Positions 17,493 through 26,156 of a DNA stretch of 64,000 bases are shown one piece after another. The notes under the pieces were generated by a model. The model did not search any database. It worked only from the letters and a program-made list of their open reading frames with translations, and had not been told where the DNA came from. The stretch covers positions 62,001-126,000 of the forward strand of contig NZ_BNJJ01000011.1 in assembly GCF_016587435.1 (NCBI RefSeq). The letters run 5' to 3'. A program made the position numbers and the translations under genes. Within the stretch, counting starts at the first letter, position 1; every line of letters starts with the position of its first letter. Origin of the DNA: Dictyobacter formicarum. GTDB taxonomy: Bacteria > Chloroflexota > Ktedonobacteria > Ktedonobacterales > Ktedonobacteraceae.

Positions 17493-18989
17493 TCAGTGCT
17501 TTTTGAGATGGTGAATCTTGAGAGCAATCTGCAGCGCCAGGCGGAGCTCGGGATCTTCTAGCGAACGACCTAGCAGGGCCTCAATGCGATTGAGGCGATA
17601 GAGCAGAGAATTGCGATGGAAATGCATGGTACGTGCCATCTCGCTGAGATTGCCATTGCAGCGGAAGAAGCCTTCCAACGTCTCAACGTAGGTGCTATCG
17701 TTATTGAGCAGCGGGCCCAGCGTCTCATAATAAAAATCATCCAACTCACTATGTCCATTGAGGTGAAAGAGCAGGCGATAGATACCCAGGCGAGCAAACG
17801 AATGCAGGTTCCCTTCGCCAAAGAGGCGGCGACCAATTTCCAGCGCCTGCTGTGCTTCGCGGAAAGAGAGAGGCAGGCCCTGCAAGTTCTTAGCGATACG
17901 TCCGATGCCACAGGAATAGGTGGGGCGCATGGTGCCATTGCTTTTTTGGGAAGAAATGCGGAAGACGACGCGCTCCAGGCGCGAATAGAGCGAATTTTCA
18001 TGCTCCCGCTCGGTCTCGCTCTGGTCATCAAAAGGCGGCAGAGGCAGGATCGCGATCACGCGGCGGGCCTCACTCTGTACCCAGCACCCTGGCCATTCAC
18101 GCAAGAGTTCTTCGCGGACGCGCTTGTTCCATTGGGCATAGGAACTGCTGGTAGAAAAATCATGCTCGCCAGGTGAAATCTCAAAAACGACGATGGCTTG
18201 CGGAGTAGTTAAATCGTAGCCAAGCAGGCGAGCACGTGCCATCATCTCTTCGGGCTGCTGATAATGGCCCTGAATCACGTCGGTAAATGCTTCAACCTGA
18301 TAACGGCTCTCGACCTCAGTGCGATCGCGCTCACGCGCAAACTCAATCGCGATAATAGGGGTGGCCTGGCCCAGGATAATACGCTCTAGATAATCAAAAT
18401 CGCTTTCATTACCGACCAGGGAAAGGTAGCCAGCGATCTCGTGGCGGCTGCTGGGAATCGGTTCCACCACACGCACCAGACCTTGTCGACGTAGCTGTTC
18501 ATCGGTCAATGGACTGGGTAATGCCAGGGGAGAGACATTGGCAGGAGCAGCTTGCAGACGCACATGCTGATCAGCATCCTGTATCACGACCCACTTGCCA
18601 CGGTTGGTCGCAAGATACTCGCAGACCCCCTGAATGCCAGCCCCCTGCAAACTTAATTGCATTAACTGACTGGCAATCTCGGTTGCTTTGCGCTCGGTTT
18701 CGCCACGAAAGCTCACCACAAACGTAATGACTTCACGCTCAATCTCTTCAAGCAGAGCATTGAGCGGAAGCAAAATCAGAGGCAGATGCATCTGATCCGC
18801 GAAATCTCGCGCTTCCGCACCTAAAGCCTCCACAGATGGCGCAGCAACTGCAACAACTGCTACGCCAGCCTGATGCAGACTCTTCAGGAGATGGGGAAGG
18901 GTCTCATCCAGGCGCCGCAATTGGGAAAGTGTCAGTAAAGCGAGCTCACCGCCTTGCACACTTTCGAATGCAGGCAAGCGAGAACGCAT
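17493..18989 (-). CDS. PucR family transcriptional regulator, 5' end probably frameshifted
   Basis: A 498-residue regulator with an N-terminal PucR domain, a central GGDEF-like (non-catalytic) region at about 245-370 and a C-terminal HTH_30 (about residues 430-495, N-L-S-E-M-A-R-T-M-H-F-H-R-N-S-L). The PucR domain should begin before the ATG at 18989. In the same frame upstream the codons give L-E-R-R-V-T-W-A, and in a second frame, further upstream, A-S-R-D-A-Q-L-V-A-G-G. These two join perfectly if the G5 run at 19020-19024 had one more G. The gene therefore probably begins near 19066 and is interrupted by one base. Such regulators usually control purine or aromatic breakdown; no target is adjacent. 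Confidence 0.85.
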   Translation of the reverse strand: MRSRLPAFESVQGGELALLTLSQLRRLDETLPHLLKSLHQAGVAVVAVAAPSVEALGAEARDFADQMHLPLILLPLNALLEEIEREVITFVVSFRGETERKATEIASQLMQLSLQGAGIQGVCEYLATNRGKWVVIQDADQHVRLQAAPANVSPLALPSPLTDEQLRRQGLVRVVEPIPSSRHEIAGYLSLVGNESDFDYLERIILGQATPIIAIEFARERDRTEVESRYQVEAFTDVIQGHYQQPEEMMARARLLGYDLTTPQAIVVFEISPGEHDFSTSSSYAQWNKRVREELLREWPGCWVQSEARRVIAILPLPPFDDQSETEREHENSLYSRLERVVFRISSQKSNGTMRPTYSCGIGRIAKNLQGLPLSFREAQQALEIGRRLFGEGNLHSFARLGIYRLLFHLNGHSELDDFYYETLGPLLNNDSTYVETLEGFFRCNGNLSEMARTMHFHRNSLLYRLNRIEALLGRSLEDPELRLALQIALKIHHLKKH

Positions 18990-19151
18990 ACGACACGCCC
19001 ACGTTACACGACGCTCTAGCCCCCTCCACCAGCTACTAATTGTGCGTCACGTGAGGCGAGCAGAGTTAAAATGTTTCGGACTGAAGCCGAAGATTGTGAT
19101 TGCGACGGGGATAAACTGCTCATAACTCACACGCAAACTAGCAGTGCACAA

Positions 19152-19265
19152 TTAACGGCGAGCGGCTGCAGGAGCAGAAGCGGCTTTCTGAGCACGCTGC
19201 TTTTCTTTCAGCTTTCTCGCTTTTTGTAAATGCTTATGCCAGGCAACTTTCTTCGTCTTATTCAT
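19152..19265 (-). CDS. Small basic protein, 37 residues
   Basis: A 37-residue Lys/Arg-rich frame starts at ATG 19265 with M-N-K-T-K-K-V-A-W-H-K-H and ends with an Ala/Pro/Arg tail. AGGAAAGG lies 12 bases upstream. It begins 30 bp after the TPR gene stop on the same strand, so they are probably cotranscribed. More than a third of the residues are basic and none is acidic except one Glu, as in ribosome-associated or nucleic-acid-binding miniproteins. It is below usual gene-caller length limits. Function unknown; the codon pattern, binding site and operon position make it likely real. Confidence 0.6.
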   Translation of the reverse strand: MNKTKKVAWHKHLQKARKLKEKQRAQKAASAPAAARR

Positions 19266-19294
19266 TGTATTATACAACCTTTCCTCTAAAAATG

Positions 19295-20110
19295 TTACTC
19301 TTCAATATCGGTATTGCCTTCAAATTCAAAATCGTTCAAATCTTCAGACTCATCACCGCCATCGTAATACTCATCATCAGTACCCATCTCGTCATCTTCC
19401 TCACGGTCATGACGCAAAATGGAGTCTTTGATATAAGCACGGACAGTGTCGCCACTGCCCTGCGAGGGGAAACTCACTGTACCAAACATATTTGGATGCT
19501 GATACTCTTCGCGAATGATGATGCGAACAAGATGAAGGTCCAGGGTCAGGATACCTGCGGCATAACGGTTGCCTTCTTTGATGTAACTGATCAAACGACC
19601 CGCCAGGCGGGGCTCAACCTGTCCAATCGTTTCCTGAGCAGCATTGCGCGCCAGCAACCGGTGGCCATCAACAACCAGATTAATGCGATCTCCAACGCCC
19701 AGGCGTGAGAGCACAGGGGCAGAGCCCAGATTTATAAGCTCGGTAATACCGGTCTTGCCGGTCTCTTCAATGAAGAGTCGCGGATCGATGCGATCCACAC
19801 CGACAGGTCCAGGAGCGGAAGCATCCTGCAACGTCTGCAGACGATCCAGGTTCTTCTTCGCAATAGTGTTCGCTGGACTATACTTTAAGGTTTGTGAATA
19901 GGCCTGCCGAGCCTCTGAGTATTGGCCCAACTCACTATATGCCTTACCCAAACGGTTATACGCATCTGGTTCCTGAGAAAACATATTGAGAATATTTTTA
20001 TTCGTCAACACCGCTTCTCCCCATTGGCCTTCTTGAGCCTGCCGGATCGCCAGGTCTGTCCACTGCTTCTTCAGCCGTAACTTTTCTTCAGCTGACAGTG
20101 CTTGTGTCAT
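19295..20110 (-). CDS. Tetratricopeptide repeat protein with acidic tail
   Basis: A 271-residue protein that starts at ATG 20110, with GGAGGAGG 5 bases upstream; an earlier in-frame codon lacks this. Two TPR units lie at about residues 18-90 (A-Y-N-R-L-G-K-A-Y-S-E-L-G-Q-Y pattern). A middle domain (about 110-220) is not one I recognise; it resembles no enzyme motif. The C-terminus (about 230-271) is strongly acidic (D/E-rich). It is followed by the small basic protein gene, and the opposite charges invite a physical pairing, which is speculation. Cytoplasmic, a scaffold or adaptor by inference. Confidence 0.75.
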   Translation of the reverse strand: MTQALSAEEKLRLKKQWTDLAIRQAQEGQWGEAVLTNKNILNMFSQEPDAYNRLGKAYSELGQYSEARQAYSQTLKYSPANTIAKKNLDRLQTLQDASAPGPVGVDRIDPRLFIEETGKTGITELINLGSAPVLSRLGVGDRINLVVDGHRLLARNAAQETIGQVEPRLAGRLISYIKEGNRYAAGILTLDLHLVRIIIREEYQHPNMFGTVSFPSQGSGDTVRAYIKDSILRHDREEDDEMGTDDEYYDGGDESEDLNDFEFEGNTDIEE

Positions 20111-20186
20111 CAAAGCCTCCTCCAACTTCGTGGATATGTTGTGTTTTATAGCTTACGTACTTAAAACGCACGTTTCATAACGCAAC

Positions 20187-21692
20187 TTATAGTACAACTG
20201 CCTCACCTTGTAATGACCAGGCTGTGGCCCGTTCGATGCGCACCTGTACAAAGTCGCCGGGTTGAATGGCACGCTGACCCTCGGATGTTGCACTATCCGG
20301 CTCGGGGCAGAACACCAGCTTATTGGCGCGATTGCGCCCTTTCAGCTGCTTGCGCCCATGCGTCGTATTCGTGTCCTCAACCATCACTTCCTCTACCTTC
20401 CCCACATAAGACTGATTCAGTTCAAACGCTATTTTACCCTGAACTTCTTCCACTGCATGCAAACGGCGCTTTTTTTCTGCCAGGGGAACATCGTCCTCCC
20501 AGCGGGCCGCAACCGTTCCAGGGCGAACCGAGTAAGCAGCAACATGAACTACATCAAAACGGATCTTCTCCAACAAATCCAACGTATGCTGGAACTCTTC
20601 TTCAGTTTCACCGCAGAAGCCTACAATAATGTCAGTCGATAAGGTAATATTCGGCCAGAGTGCGCGTACGCGTTCAATACGCTCAATGTACTCATCCAGG
20701 GAATACCCGCGTTTCATACGCTTGAGCATTACATCATCGCCAGACTGGACCGGAATATTCAGATGTTCACACACCTTTGGTAGATGCGCCATACGCTCAA
20801 TCATGCTATCCGTCATGTGGCGCGGATAAGAAGTCATAAAGCGAATACGCGCTAACCCTTCGATCTCGCTTAAATTTGTCATCAGGTCAGCCAGATCAGG
20901 CTGATCGGGCAAATCCAGGCCATAAGCCTCTACAGTCTGCCCCAGAAGAGTCAATTCTTTGGCTCCCTTATTCACCAGTGATCGAGCCTCGATCATTAGC
21001 TCATCCATCGGACGGCTGCGCTCGCGACCCCGGCGATAAGGCACAATACAATAGGTACAGACCTTATTACAACCAAGCACGATCGGTAGCCAGGCGGCAG
21101 GACTCGCCTTGGCGGGCTCAATTTTGGTAGGATAATGGGCAACACGCTCCCCGGGCTTAGGAGTAATAGCCATCGGAAGTACAGTACGCTTACCCGCGCG
21201 ATTGGTAGAGGTTGCAAAAGTGGGCACCATGGGAGAGACAGGAATCTCCTCAACTGTATCATCGCTGGCATCGGGCATGAACTCAATATCCAGACAGCCC
21301 GCACCAGAGATAGGAGTCCAACGCTCTTCCAGGAAGCGAGGTAAAATATCCGCATGCTCAACTTTCATAAACAGATCGATGTGCGGATAGCGCTTGCCCA
21401 GCGCATCAATCGTCTTCTGATTGCCAATCATACATCCCATCAAAGCTACCAGAAGATCGCTACGCTCGTTTTTAGCTCGTTTCAATTGAGCAAGCAAATT
21501 ATGCGCCTTCTCCTCAGGAGCCTGTCTCACGCTACAGGTGTTCAGAACTACCAGATTTGCTTGCTCCATGCTGGCTTCTTCCCACCCTAATTCATCAAGC
21601 ATAGTCTGAATGCGCTGAGAGTCAGCCTGATTCATTTGACAGCCAACCGTCCAAATATGATATTTTCCCCGTGGAATACTAATTGTGGTCAT
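20187..21692 (-). CDS. miaB: tRNA-2-methylthio-N6-dimethylallyladenosine synthase
   Basis: A 501-residue radical SAM methylthiotransferase that converts i6A37 to ms2i6A37 in tRNA. The N-terminal UPF0004 domain carries C18, C53 and C87 for the auxiliary 4Fe-4S cluster. The radical SAM motif C-N-K-V-C-T-Y-C gives C208, C212 and C215. The C-terminal TRAM domain spans about 430-500. Between residues 130 and 195 there is an extra Pro/Thr-rich segment not usual in MiaB, which makes the protein about 50 residues longer than normal. Start ATG 21692. It precedes the TPR gene by 76 bp on the same strand. Confidence 0.94.
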   Translation of the reverse strand: MTTISIPRGKYHIWTVGCQMNQADSQRIQTMLDELGWEEASMEQANLVVLNTCSVRQAPEEKAHNLLAQLKRAKNERSDLLVALMGCMIGNQKTIDALGKRYPHIDLFMKVEHADILPRFLEERWTPISGAGCLDIEFMPDASDDTVEEIPVSPMVPTFATSTNRAGKRTVLPMAITPKPGERVAHYPTKIEPAKASPAAWLPIVLGCNKVCTYCIVPYRRGRERSRPMDELMIEARSLVNKGAKELTLLGQTVEAYGLDLPDQPDLADLMTNLSEIEGLARIRFMTSYPRHMTDSMIERMAHLPKVCEHLNIPVQSGDDVMLKRMKRGYSLDEYIERIERVRALWPNITLSTDIIVGFCGETEEEFQHTLDLLEKIRFDVVHVAAYSVRPGTVAARWEDDVPLAEKKRRLHAVEEVQGKIAFELNQSYVGKVEEVMVEDTNTTHGRKQLKGRNRANKLVFCPEPDSATSEGQRAIQPGDFVQVRIERATAWSLQGEAVVL

Positions 21693-21875
21693 TTCAGAGC
21701 CTCTCTTCGAGCATCAATAGCCTGTGTAGTAGCATATGAGATATCTTTACCTACTCGTCCTTATTCTAAGATGGACGGTATTATACACCATGTAAGGTCC
21801 CCTGTCACCCTTCTGGCGAACCGATTTTTTGGCCAATCGTGTACTGCTTCCAGGACACAATACACGATTGGTATT

Positions 21876-23225
21876 TTATTTCTTAAGGCGCCGATCTTCG
21901 ACGCGAGCACTGGCAGTTTTGGATTCGCCGCCCGTAGCACGGGGCAGGCTATCCTGGGGCACAAGTTCCACTTTGGGAGTGTTGCCAGTAATCGATTTAA
22001 CAGCGGCCGCCATGCGTCCCTGTAGCGATGTGACACGCTCTGCATCCTCAAGGACCGAGCTATCGTTGACTTCGACCTTAAGACCAAAGGTATCCAGATC
22101 GTTTTTGCGATCGACGATAATGCGGAAGTTCGAGGCAGTCTCAGGGAACTGTACCAGCGCGGCTTCCACCTGGCTAGGAAAGACAATCAGGCCGCGAATC
22201 GAAACGGCATCATCGCTGCGCCCTTTAATGGATGCAATTTTGGGATGGGTGCGACCACAAGCGCAACGCTCTTCCCACCAGAGGCGGGACAGGTCCCGGC
22301 TGCGATAGCGGATCATGGCGGTGCCATCTCCCGTCAACCAGGTCCAGACTAGCTCGCCGTCTGTGCCTTCCTCAACCGGTTCACCGGTCTCAGGGTTGAT
22401 ACACTCGACCAGGAAACTATCGGCCCAGGCGTGCATACCCTCGCGAACCTCACACTCACAGGTCATACCAGGTCCAAGGAACTCGGTCATCCCGAACTCG
22501 TCATACGCAGTAATGCCAAAGAGGTTCTCAATCTTCTGACGCGTCTCCCACGGCCAGGGCTCAGCCCCAAACAGGCCAACCTTCAACTGCGTATCCTTGA
22601 AGTCCAGGCCCTGCTCGACTGCTTTGTTACCAACATAAAGTCCAACTGAAGGAGTCATACAAAAAGCTTTAACCCCAAAGTCTCTGATGAAATCAAACAT
22701 GCGCTCATACTGGCGAGCATCAGAGCCCATGGGAATAGACATCACATCCATAGCCATAGCCCCATAATGAAAGCCAAAGCCACCGGTTGGCAAACCATAA
22801 CCATAGCAGTTCATCAGTACATCGCCCGGACGCAGGCCCACCATCCACAGTTCCCGTGCATTCAAATCGGCCCAGTTCTGAATATCTTTTCTGGTCGCGA
22901 AGACCGGTACGCTCTTACCAGTTGTCCCACTAGTCGCATGCAGTTGAAGAGCGCCACCTTCATCACCCATCGAACGCATAGCTGTACCCAACGGATAAGC
23001 AGCTCGCACCGTTTTTTTCTCCAGGAAAGGCAACTTACGAATATCATCTAAAGTACGGATATCAGAAGGCTTAACACCAGCTTCATCATAGAGATTTCGA
23101 TAAAATTGATTGTGCGTATAAGCGCGTTCAACAATCGCCTGAAGGCGCTCCAGTTGCAGAGCCTGTAGTTTCTGCTTTGGCAGCGTCTCCATCTCCTCAT
23201 TAAAAAACTTGCGGTGACTTACCAC
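21876..23225 (-). CDS. paaK: Phenylacetate-CoA ligase
   Basis: A 449-residue adenylate-forming enzyme that activates phenylacetate (or a related aryl acid) to its CoA thioester with ATP. The phosphate-binding loop T-S-G-T-T-G-K lies at residues 98-104, the D-E-F-G-M-T-E motif near 247 and the AMP-binding Y-R-S-R-D near 318. The C-terminal lid spans about 345-449. The start is GTG at 23225, with GGAGG 7 bases upstream. No paaABCDE ring-oxidation genes adjoin it; lone paaK homologues are common in this group. It is divergent from the HAD gene at 23499. Confidence 0.93.
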   Translation of the reverse strand: MVSHRKFFNEEMETLPKQKLQALQLERLQAIVERAYTHNQFYRNLYDEAGVKPSDIRTLDDIRKLPFLEKKTVRAAYPLGTAMRSMGDEGGALQLHATSGTTGKSVPVFATRKDIQNWADLNARELWMVGLRPGDVLMNCYGYGLPTGGFGFHYGAMAMDVMSIPMGSDARQYERMFDFIRDFGVKAFCMTPSVGLYVGNKAVEQGLDFKDTQLKVGLFGAEPWPWETRQKIENLFGITAYDEFGMTEFLGPGMTCECEVREGMHAWADSFLVECINPETGEPVEEGTDGELVWTWLTGDGTAMIRYRSRDLSRLWWEERCACGRTHPKIASIKGRSDDAVSIRGLIVFPSQVEAALVQFPETASNFRIIVDRKNDLDTFGLKVEVNDSSVLEDAERVTSLQGRMAAAVKSITGNTPKVELVPQDSLPRATGGESKTASARVEDRRLKK

Positions 23226-23498
23226 AGAATATCCTCCAAATCCATCGCACTTTCATTCCCGGCAAGTAGCAAGTAGACTACTGCATTTTTACCCCTCGCG
23301 GGATATGATAGTATCAACATAGCAATATCTCGGCGTCTCCTCCCTACAGGAAGAGGCGTCAATAATCAAAATATAGGGTATGCTTTAAAGAAAGGCTTAT
23401 GCCTGGCATCCATTCTACCATGGTCACCTGATCCCGTCTATTATAAGGCAGGAAAGTAGGAGCGGGTATCAATAACGTATGCAGGAGTATTTTCAAGT

Positions 23499-24151
23499 AT
23501 GACAGATACGATTCGAGCTATTATCTGGGATCTAGATGGTGTAATTATTGATAGCGCCGAGGAGCATAAACGCTCCTGGTATCGCCTGGCAGATGAGGAA
23601 GGACTACCTTTCAGCGACCAGCAATTTCACGACACCTTCGGCATGCGCAACGATGCCATTATTCCAATCCTCTGGGGAATAACAGATAAAAAACGCGTAC
23701 AGGAGCTGGCCGATAAAAAAGAAGCCTACTTCCGTGAATTTGTACGTGATACTGCCGCCCCCTTCCAGGAGCTATTGAACTGCTAGGCGAGCTACGAGAC
23801 AATGGCTATAAGCAAGCCCTGGCCTCCTCAACTCCCATCAAAAACATAGAAGTCATCAGCGAAGCCCTGGGACTCAAGAAATATCTCGGTGCGCTCGTCT
23901 CGGGCGAGACCGTTCCCCACGGCAAACCAGCCCCCGACGTCTTCCTCAAAGCAGCCGCCGAACTAGGGGTAGAGCCAGCCCACAGCCTCGTCATCGAAGA
24001 CGCCGTCGCCGGAGTAGAGGCAGCTCATCGCGGAGGTATATATTGCATTGCAGTCGCCGGCGAACGAGACCTCCCTGGACTCAAGGTTGCAGAGCTGATG
24101 GTCAAAGACCTCACGCAGGTCAATGTCGAAATTATCCGTAACCTCGCTTGA
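23499..24151 (+). pseudogene. HAD-superfamily phosphatase (beta-phosphoglucomutase-like), frameshifted
   Basis: The first 95 codons encode the HAD motif I W-D-L-D-G-V-I-I-D and the cap start, then run into a stop at 23784. From about 23770 a second frame continues the same protein without a gap (G-A-I-E-L-L-G-E-L), through motif II (A-S-S-T-P), motif III (G-K-P-A-P-D) and motif IV (V-I-E-D-A-V-A-G-V), to a stop at 24149-24151. Adding one C to the C5 run at about 23758-23762 gives the expected A-A-P-L-P-G junction and a full protein of about 217 residues. Either a one-base sequencing error or a recent mutation; all motifs are otherwise intact. Confidence 0.85.
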
Positions 24152-24204
24152 CAGGCGGCCCAAAGCGTGGCATCATGAAAGGGTAGCGCAACTACAAACA
24201 TCAT

Positions 24205-24300
24205 GGAGGTGTAGGGGCCCCGGTGGGTCTCACCGTCTTCAAAACGGCTGGGGGGGCGCTCGGCGCGTTCCCCGGTGGGTTCGACTCCCATACGCCTCTG
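24205..24300 (+). tRNA. selC: Selenocysteine tRNA (anticodon TCA)
   Basis: About 96 nt fold as tRNA-Sec. The acceptor stem has 8 bp (24205-24212 with 24292-24299, two G-U pairs), and the discriminator is G at 24300. The D stem has 6 bp with G-U pairs, and the anticodon loop C-T-T-C-A-A-A at 24236-24242 carries TCA, which reads UGA. A long GC-rich variable arm follows, then a T loop TTCGACT. The 8-bp acceptor, long D stem and large extra arm separate it from tRNA-Ser and from suppressors. No CCA is encoded. The selA/B/D genes are not in the window and no UGA-containing selenoprotein was found here. selC genes are common attachment points for mobile DNA. Confidence 0.9.
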
Positions 24301-24374
24301 TTACCATACCCTCAAACACTTTTTATGTGTTGTGTAACTTTACCCATAGTTTTGCAGATTCTTTCTTTTGAGGG

Positions 24375-24417
24375 AAAATCGCTCTCGCCGCCAGCAGTAG
24401 ACATAGAGCGATTTTTC
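24375..24417 (+). terminator. Terminator downstream of tRNA-Sec
   Basis: An 11-bp stem (24375-24385 with 24405-24415, AAAATCGCTCT and complement) with a 19-base loop ends in T5. It lies 75 bp after the tRNA and is the likely end of its transcript. Confidence 0.65.
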
Positions 24418-24435
24418 AGGGGGAAAGAACGTTAG

Positions 24436-24864
24436 CAAATCAAGGAACTGCTGAGCCAAGGTGATAAAGCTAGCGCCATCTCCTACGATACGTCAGGACC
24501 GATCTGTGGCGAAACAGGTGACCCCTTTCCGTGCCTGGTTAGCACTCCGTGACTTCAGTGCGGCTCAGCTCAGTAAAAACACTCGGCCAAAATGCAACTG
24601 CTGGAGGCCAACGGCAATCTGACCAGGATGCTTGAACTGGTTACCCTCGGTGAGGAGGAGCGGAAATTGATCGAGCAGGGAATGGCCCTCAATCAAACCT
24701 TGCTCTCTCGGCTGGCTGATGAGCCAACCCCCACAGGGTCCACTCCACGCGAGCTTGAGTCCAACAAGCGAAAGCCTCTCCCTATTCTGGCAGAAACGGT
24801 CGAGCTGGTAACTCCCGAACGAGTGCCAAAGCTGGCAGAATTGGAAGTATCAGAAGAAGCCTAA
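24436..24864 (+). pseudogene. Decayed HTH protein (transposase-helper type)
   Basis: Three overlapping frames together read like one protein. A helix-turn-helix start is I-K-E-L-L-S-Q-G-D-K-A-S-A-I-S; then, in a second frame, come P-T-I-R-Q-D-R-S-V-A-K-Q-V-T-P-F and L-A-L-R-D; then an intact 90-codon stretch (24592-24864) is Glu/Leu-rich. The last junction is repaired by one more A in the AAAA run at about 24589. The first junction lacks some residues as well. HTH proteins of this pattern accompany insertion sequences, so this is probably an IS remnant; the 90-codon part could still be translated but has no ribosome binding site. Confidence 0.5.
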
Positions 24865-24969
24865 GCAGGGAGTTAAGCAAATACGAAATTGCCCATCTAG
24901 ATGAAGACGCGTCCCTCTGGTACAATGACGCAGTTCTTGACCACAACAACACAGAGATAGGAGAAGTCA

Positions 24970-25740
24970 TTGTACACGCAACATCCTTACCGCTGTCGGT
25001 TCGATTGGGGGCGACGCGGGGTCCGTCAAGCTGCAGAAAGAGGAGATATCCTCGTCATTGTAGATGTCTTGAGCTTTTCCACAGCAACCATCACCGCCGT
25101 GCATTACGGCGGCTTCATTTATCCCTGCTCCCTTGAAGAAGATGCAACAGCTCTTGCCCAGCACATCGGAGGGGAGGCAGCCGTCAAACGCTATGATGTG
25201 CCCCAACATGGGCGCTTTTCGCTCTCCCCCGCGACCTTCCTTCACCTCGAACCTGGCACGCGAGTCGTCCTGGATTCGCCCAATGGGGCAACTTGTAGTC
25301 GCTATGCCGGTCAGGTTCCTTTCCTGTTTGTCGGAGCGCTGGTCAATGCGCAAGCGGCGGCAGCAGCTGTCTCGTCTCTCCTTGAGCAAACGACCCTCTC
25401 TGTTACGGTGATTGCCTGCGGAGAACGCTGGAAGACGCCATCGGAAGATGGCGAACTGCGAGTGGCTCTTGAAGATTCCTTGGGAGCAGGGGCCATTCTG
25501 TCCTATCTCCCTCAAGAGAAATCACCAGAAGCTCGCGCGTGTGAAGGAGCATTTGTCCAGGTTCGAGATGATTTGCATGCCATGCTCTGGGAGTGCGGAA
25601 GTGGTCGAGAACTCCGTGAGAAAGGCTTCGGGATGGATGTCCAGCACGCTGCGCGCTTCAACGCGTATGAAACGGTTCCTCACATGCGAGATCACCATTT
25701 CGAACCCTTTGACCTTACGACTGTCACTGATGAGAGATGA
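24970..25740 (+). CDS. ComB-like 2-phosphosulfolactate phosphatase family protein
   Basis: A 256-residue ComB family protein. The signature V-I-V-D-V-L-S-F-S-T-A-T (about residues 29-40), the S-P-A-T-F segment and V-V-L-D-S-P-N-G-A-T near 98 are typical, followed by A-C-G-E-R and the E-D-x-L-G-A-G-A-I motif. In coenzyme M biosynthesis ComB dephosphorylates 2-phosphosulfolactate with Mg; in bacteria without that pathway the substrate is unknown. The start is TTG at 24970, supported by AGGAG 6 bases upstream. It sits between decayed HTH genes in the accessory segment, so it may have been brought in as cargo. Cytoplasmic. Confidence 0.85.
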   Translation: MYTQHPYRCRFDWGRRGVRQAAERGDILVIVDVLSFSTATITAVHYGGFIYPCSLEEDATALAQHIGGEAAVKRYDVPQHGRFSLSPATFLHLEPGTRVVLDSPNGATCSRYAGQVPFLFVGALVNAQAAAAAVSSLLEQTTLSVTVIACGERWKTPSEDGELRVALEDSLGAGAILSYLPQEKSPEARACEGAFVQVRDDLHAMLWECGSGRELREKGFGMDVQHAARFNAYETVPHMRDHHFEPFDLTTVTDER

Positions 25741-25791
25741 GAAAGGTGGCCAAGCAAGGATGACGAGCAACGAAGAGGCACCAAAAAGCAG

Positions 25792-25950
25792 ATGATGGAA
25801 CTGATGCAAGCAGGGCAGTCCTGGCAAGAAGCCGCTCACCGTACAGGGGTCCAGACCAGTCGCTCCACCGCTTACCGAGGGCGCGCAATCGTATCGCAGT
25901 CAGGGCAATGCCGCTGTCCCATTTTAGACAGCCAGCAGCAGATTGCTTGA
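25792..25950 (+). pseudogene. Truncated transposase HTH fragment
   Basis: A 52-codon frame begins M-M-E-L-M-Q-A-G-Q-S-W-Q-E-A-A and ends the helix-turn-helix with T-S-R-S-T-A-Y-R, then loses similarity and stops. This is the N-terminal HTH of a transposase of the kind that normally continues with a second HTH and a DDE domain, both absent. The fragment immediately follows the ComB-like gene, and with the decayed HTH gene at 24436 it brackets that gene with IS debris. No inverted repeats could be placed. Confidence 0.45.
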
Positions 25951-26156
25951 CTTCCTGCTAAGATGGTTGAATTCCATTCCACATAATGGTTAGTACTGTC
26001 TGACTCCTAAGCATGAGCAGTCTCCTGAAGATGTGTTTTGGATAATCTCCAGCTTACAGCTTTCTTGGGGGTCGGTCAATTTAACTCGGCTCAGTATACC
26101 ATCGGCGCTAATAGGTGGTATCACGAGCAATGACGACCAGACCTGTTGGGGGGAGT

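Noticed and set aside
24205..24300. tRNA-Ser or opal suppressor instead of tRNA-Sec
   Set aside because: The 8-bp acceptor stem, 6-bp D stem and TCA anticodon together fit tRNA-Sec and not tRNA-Ser.
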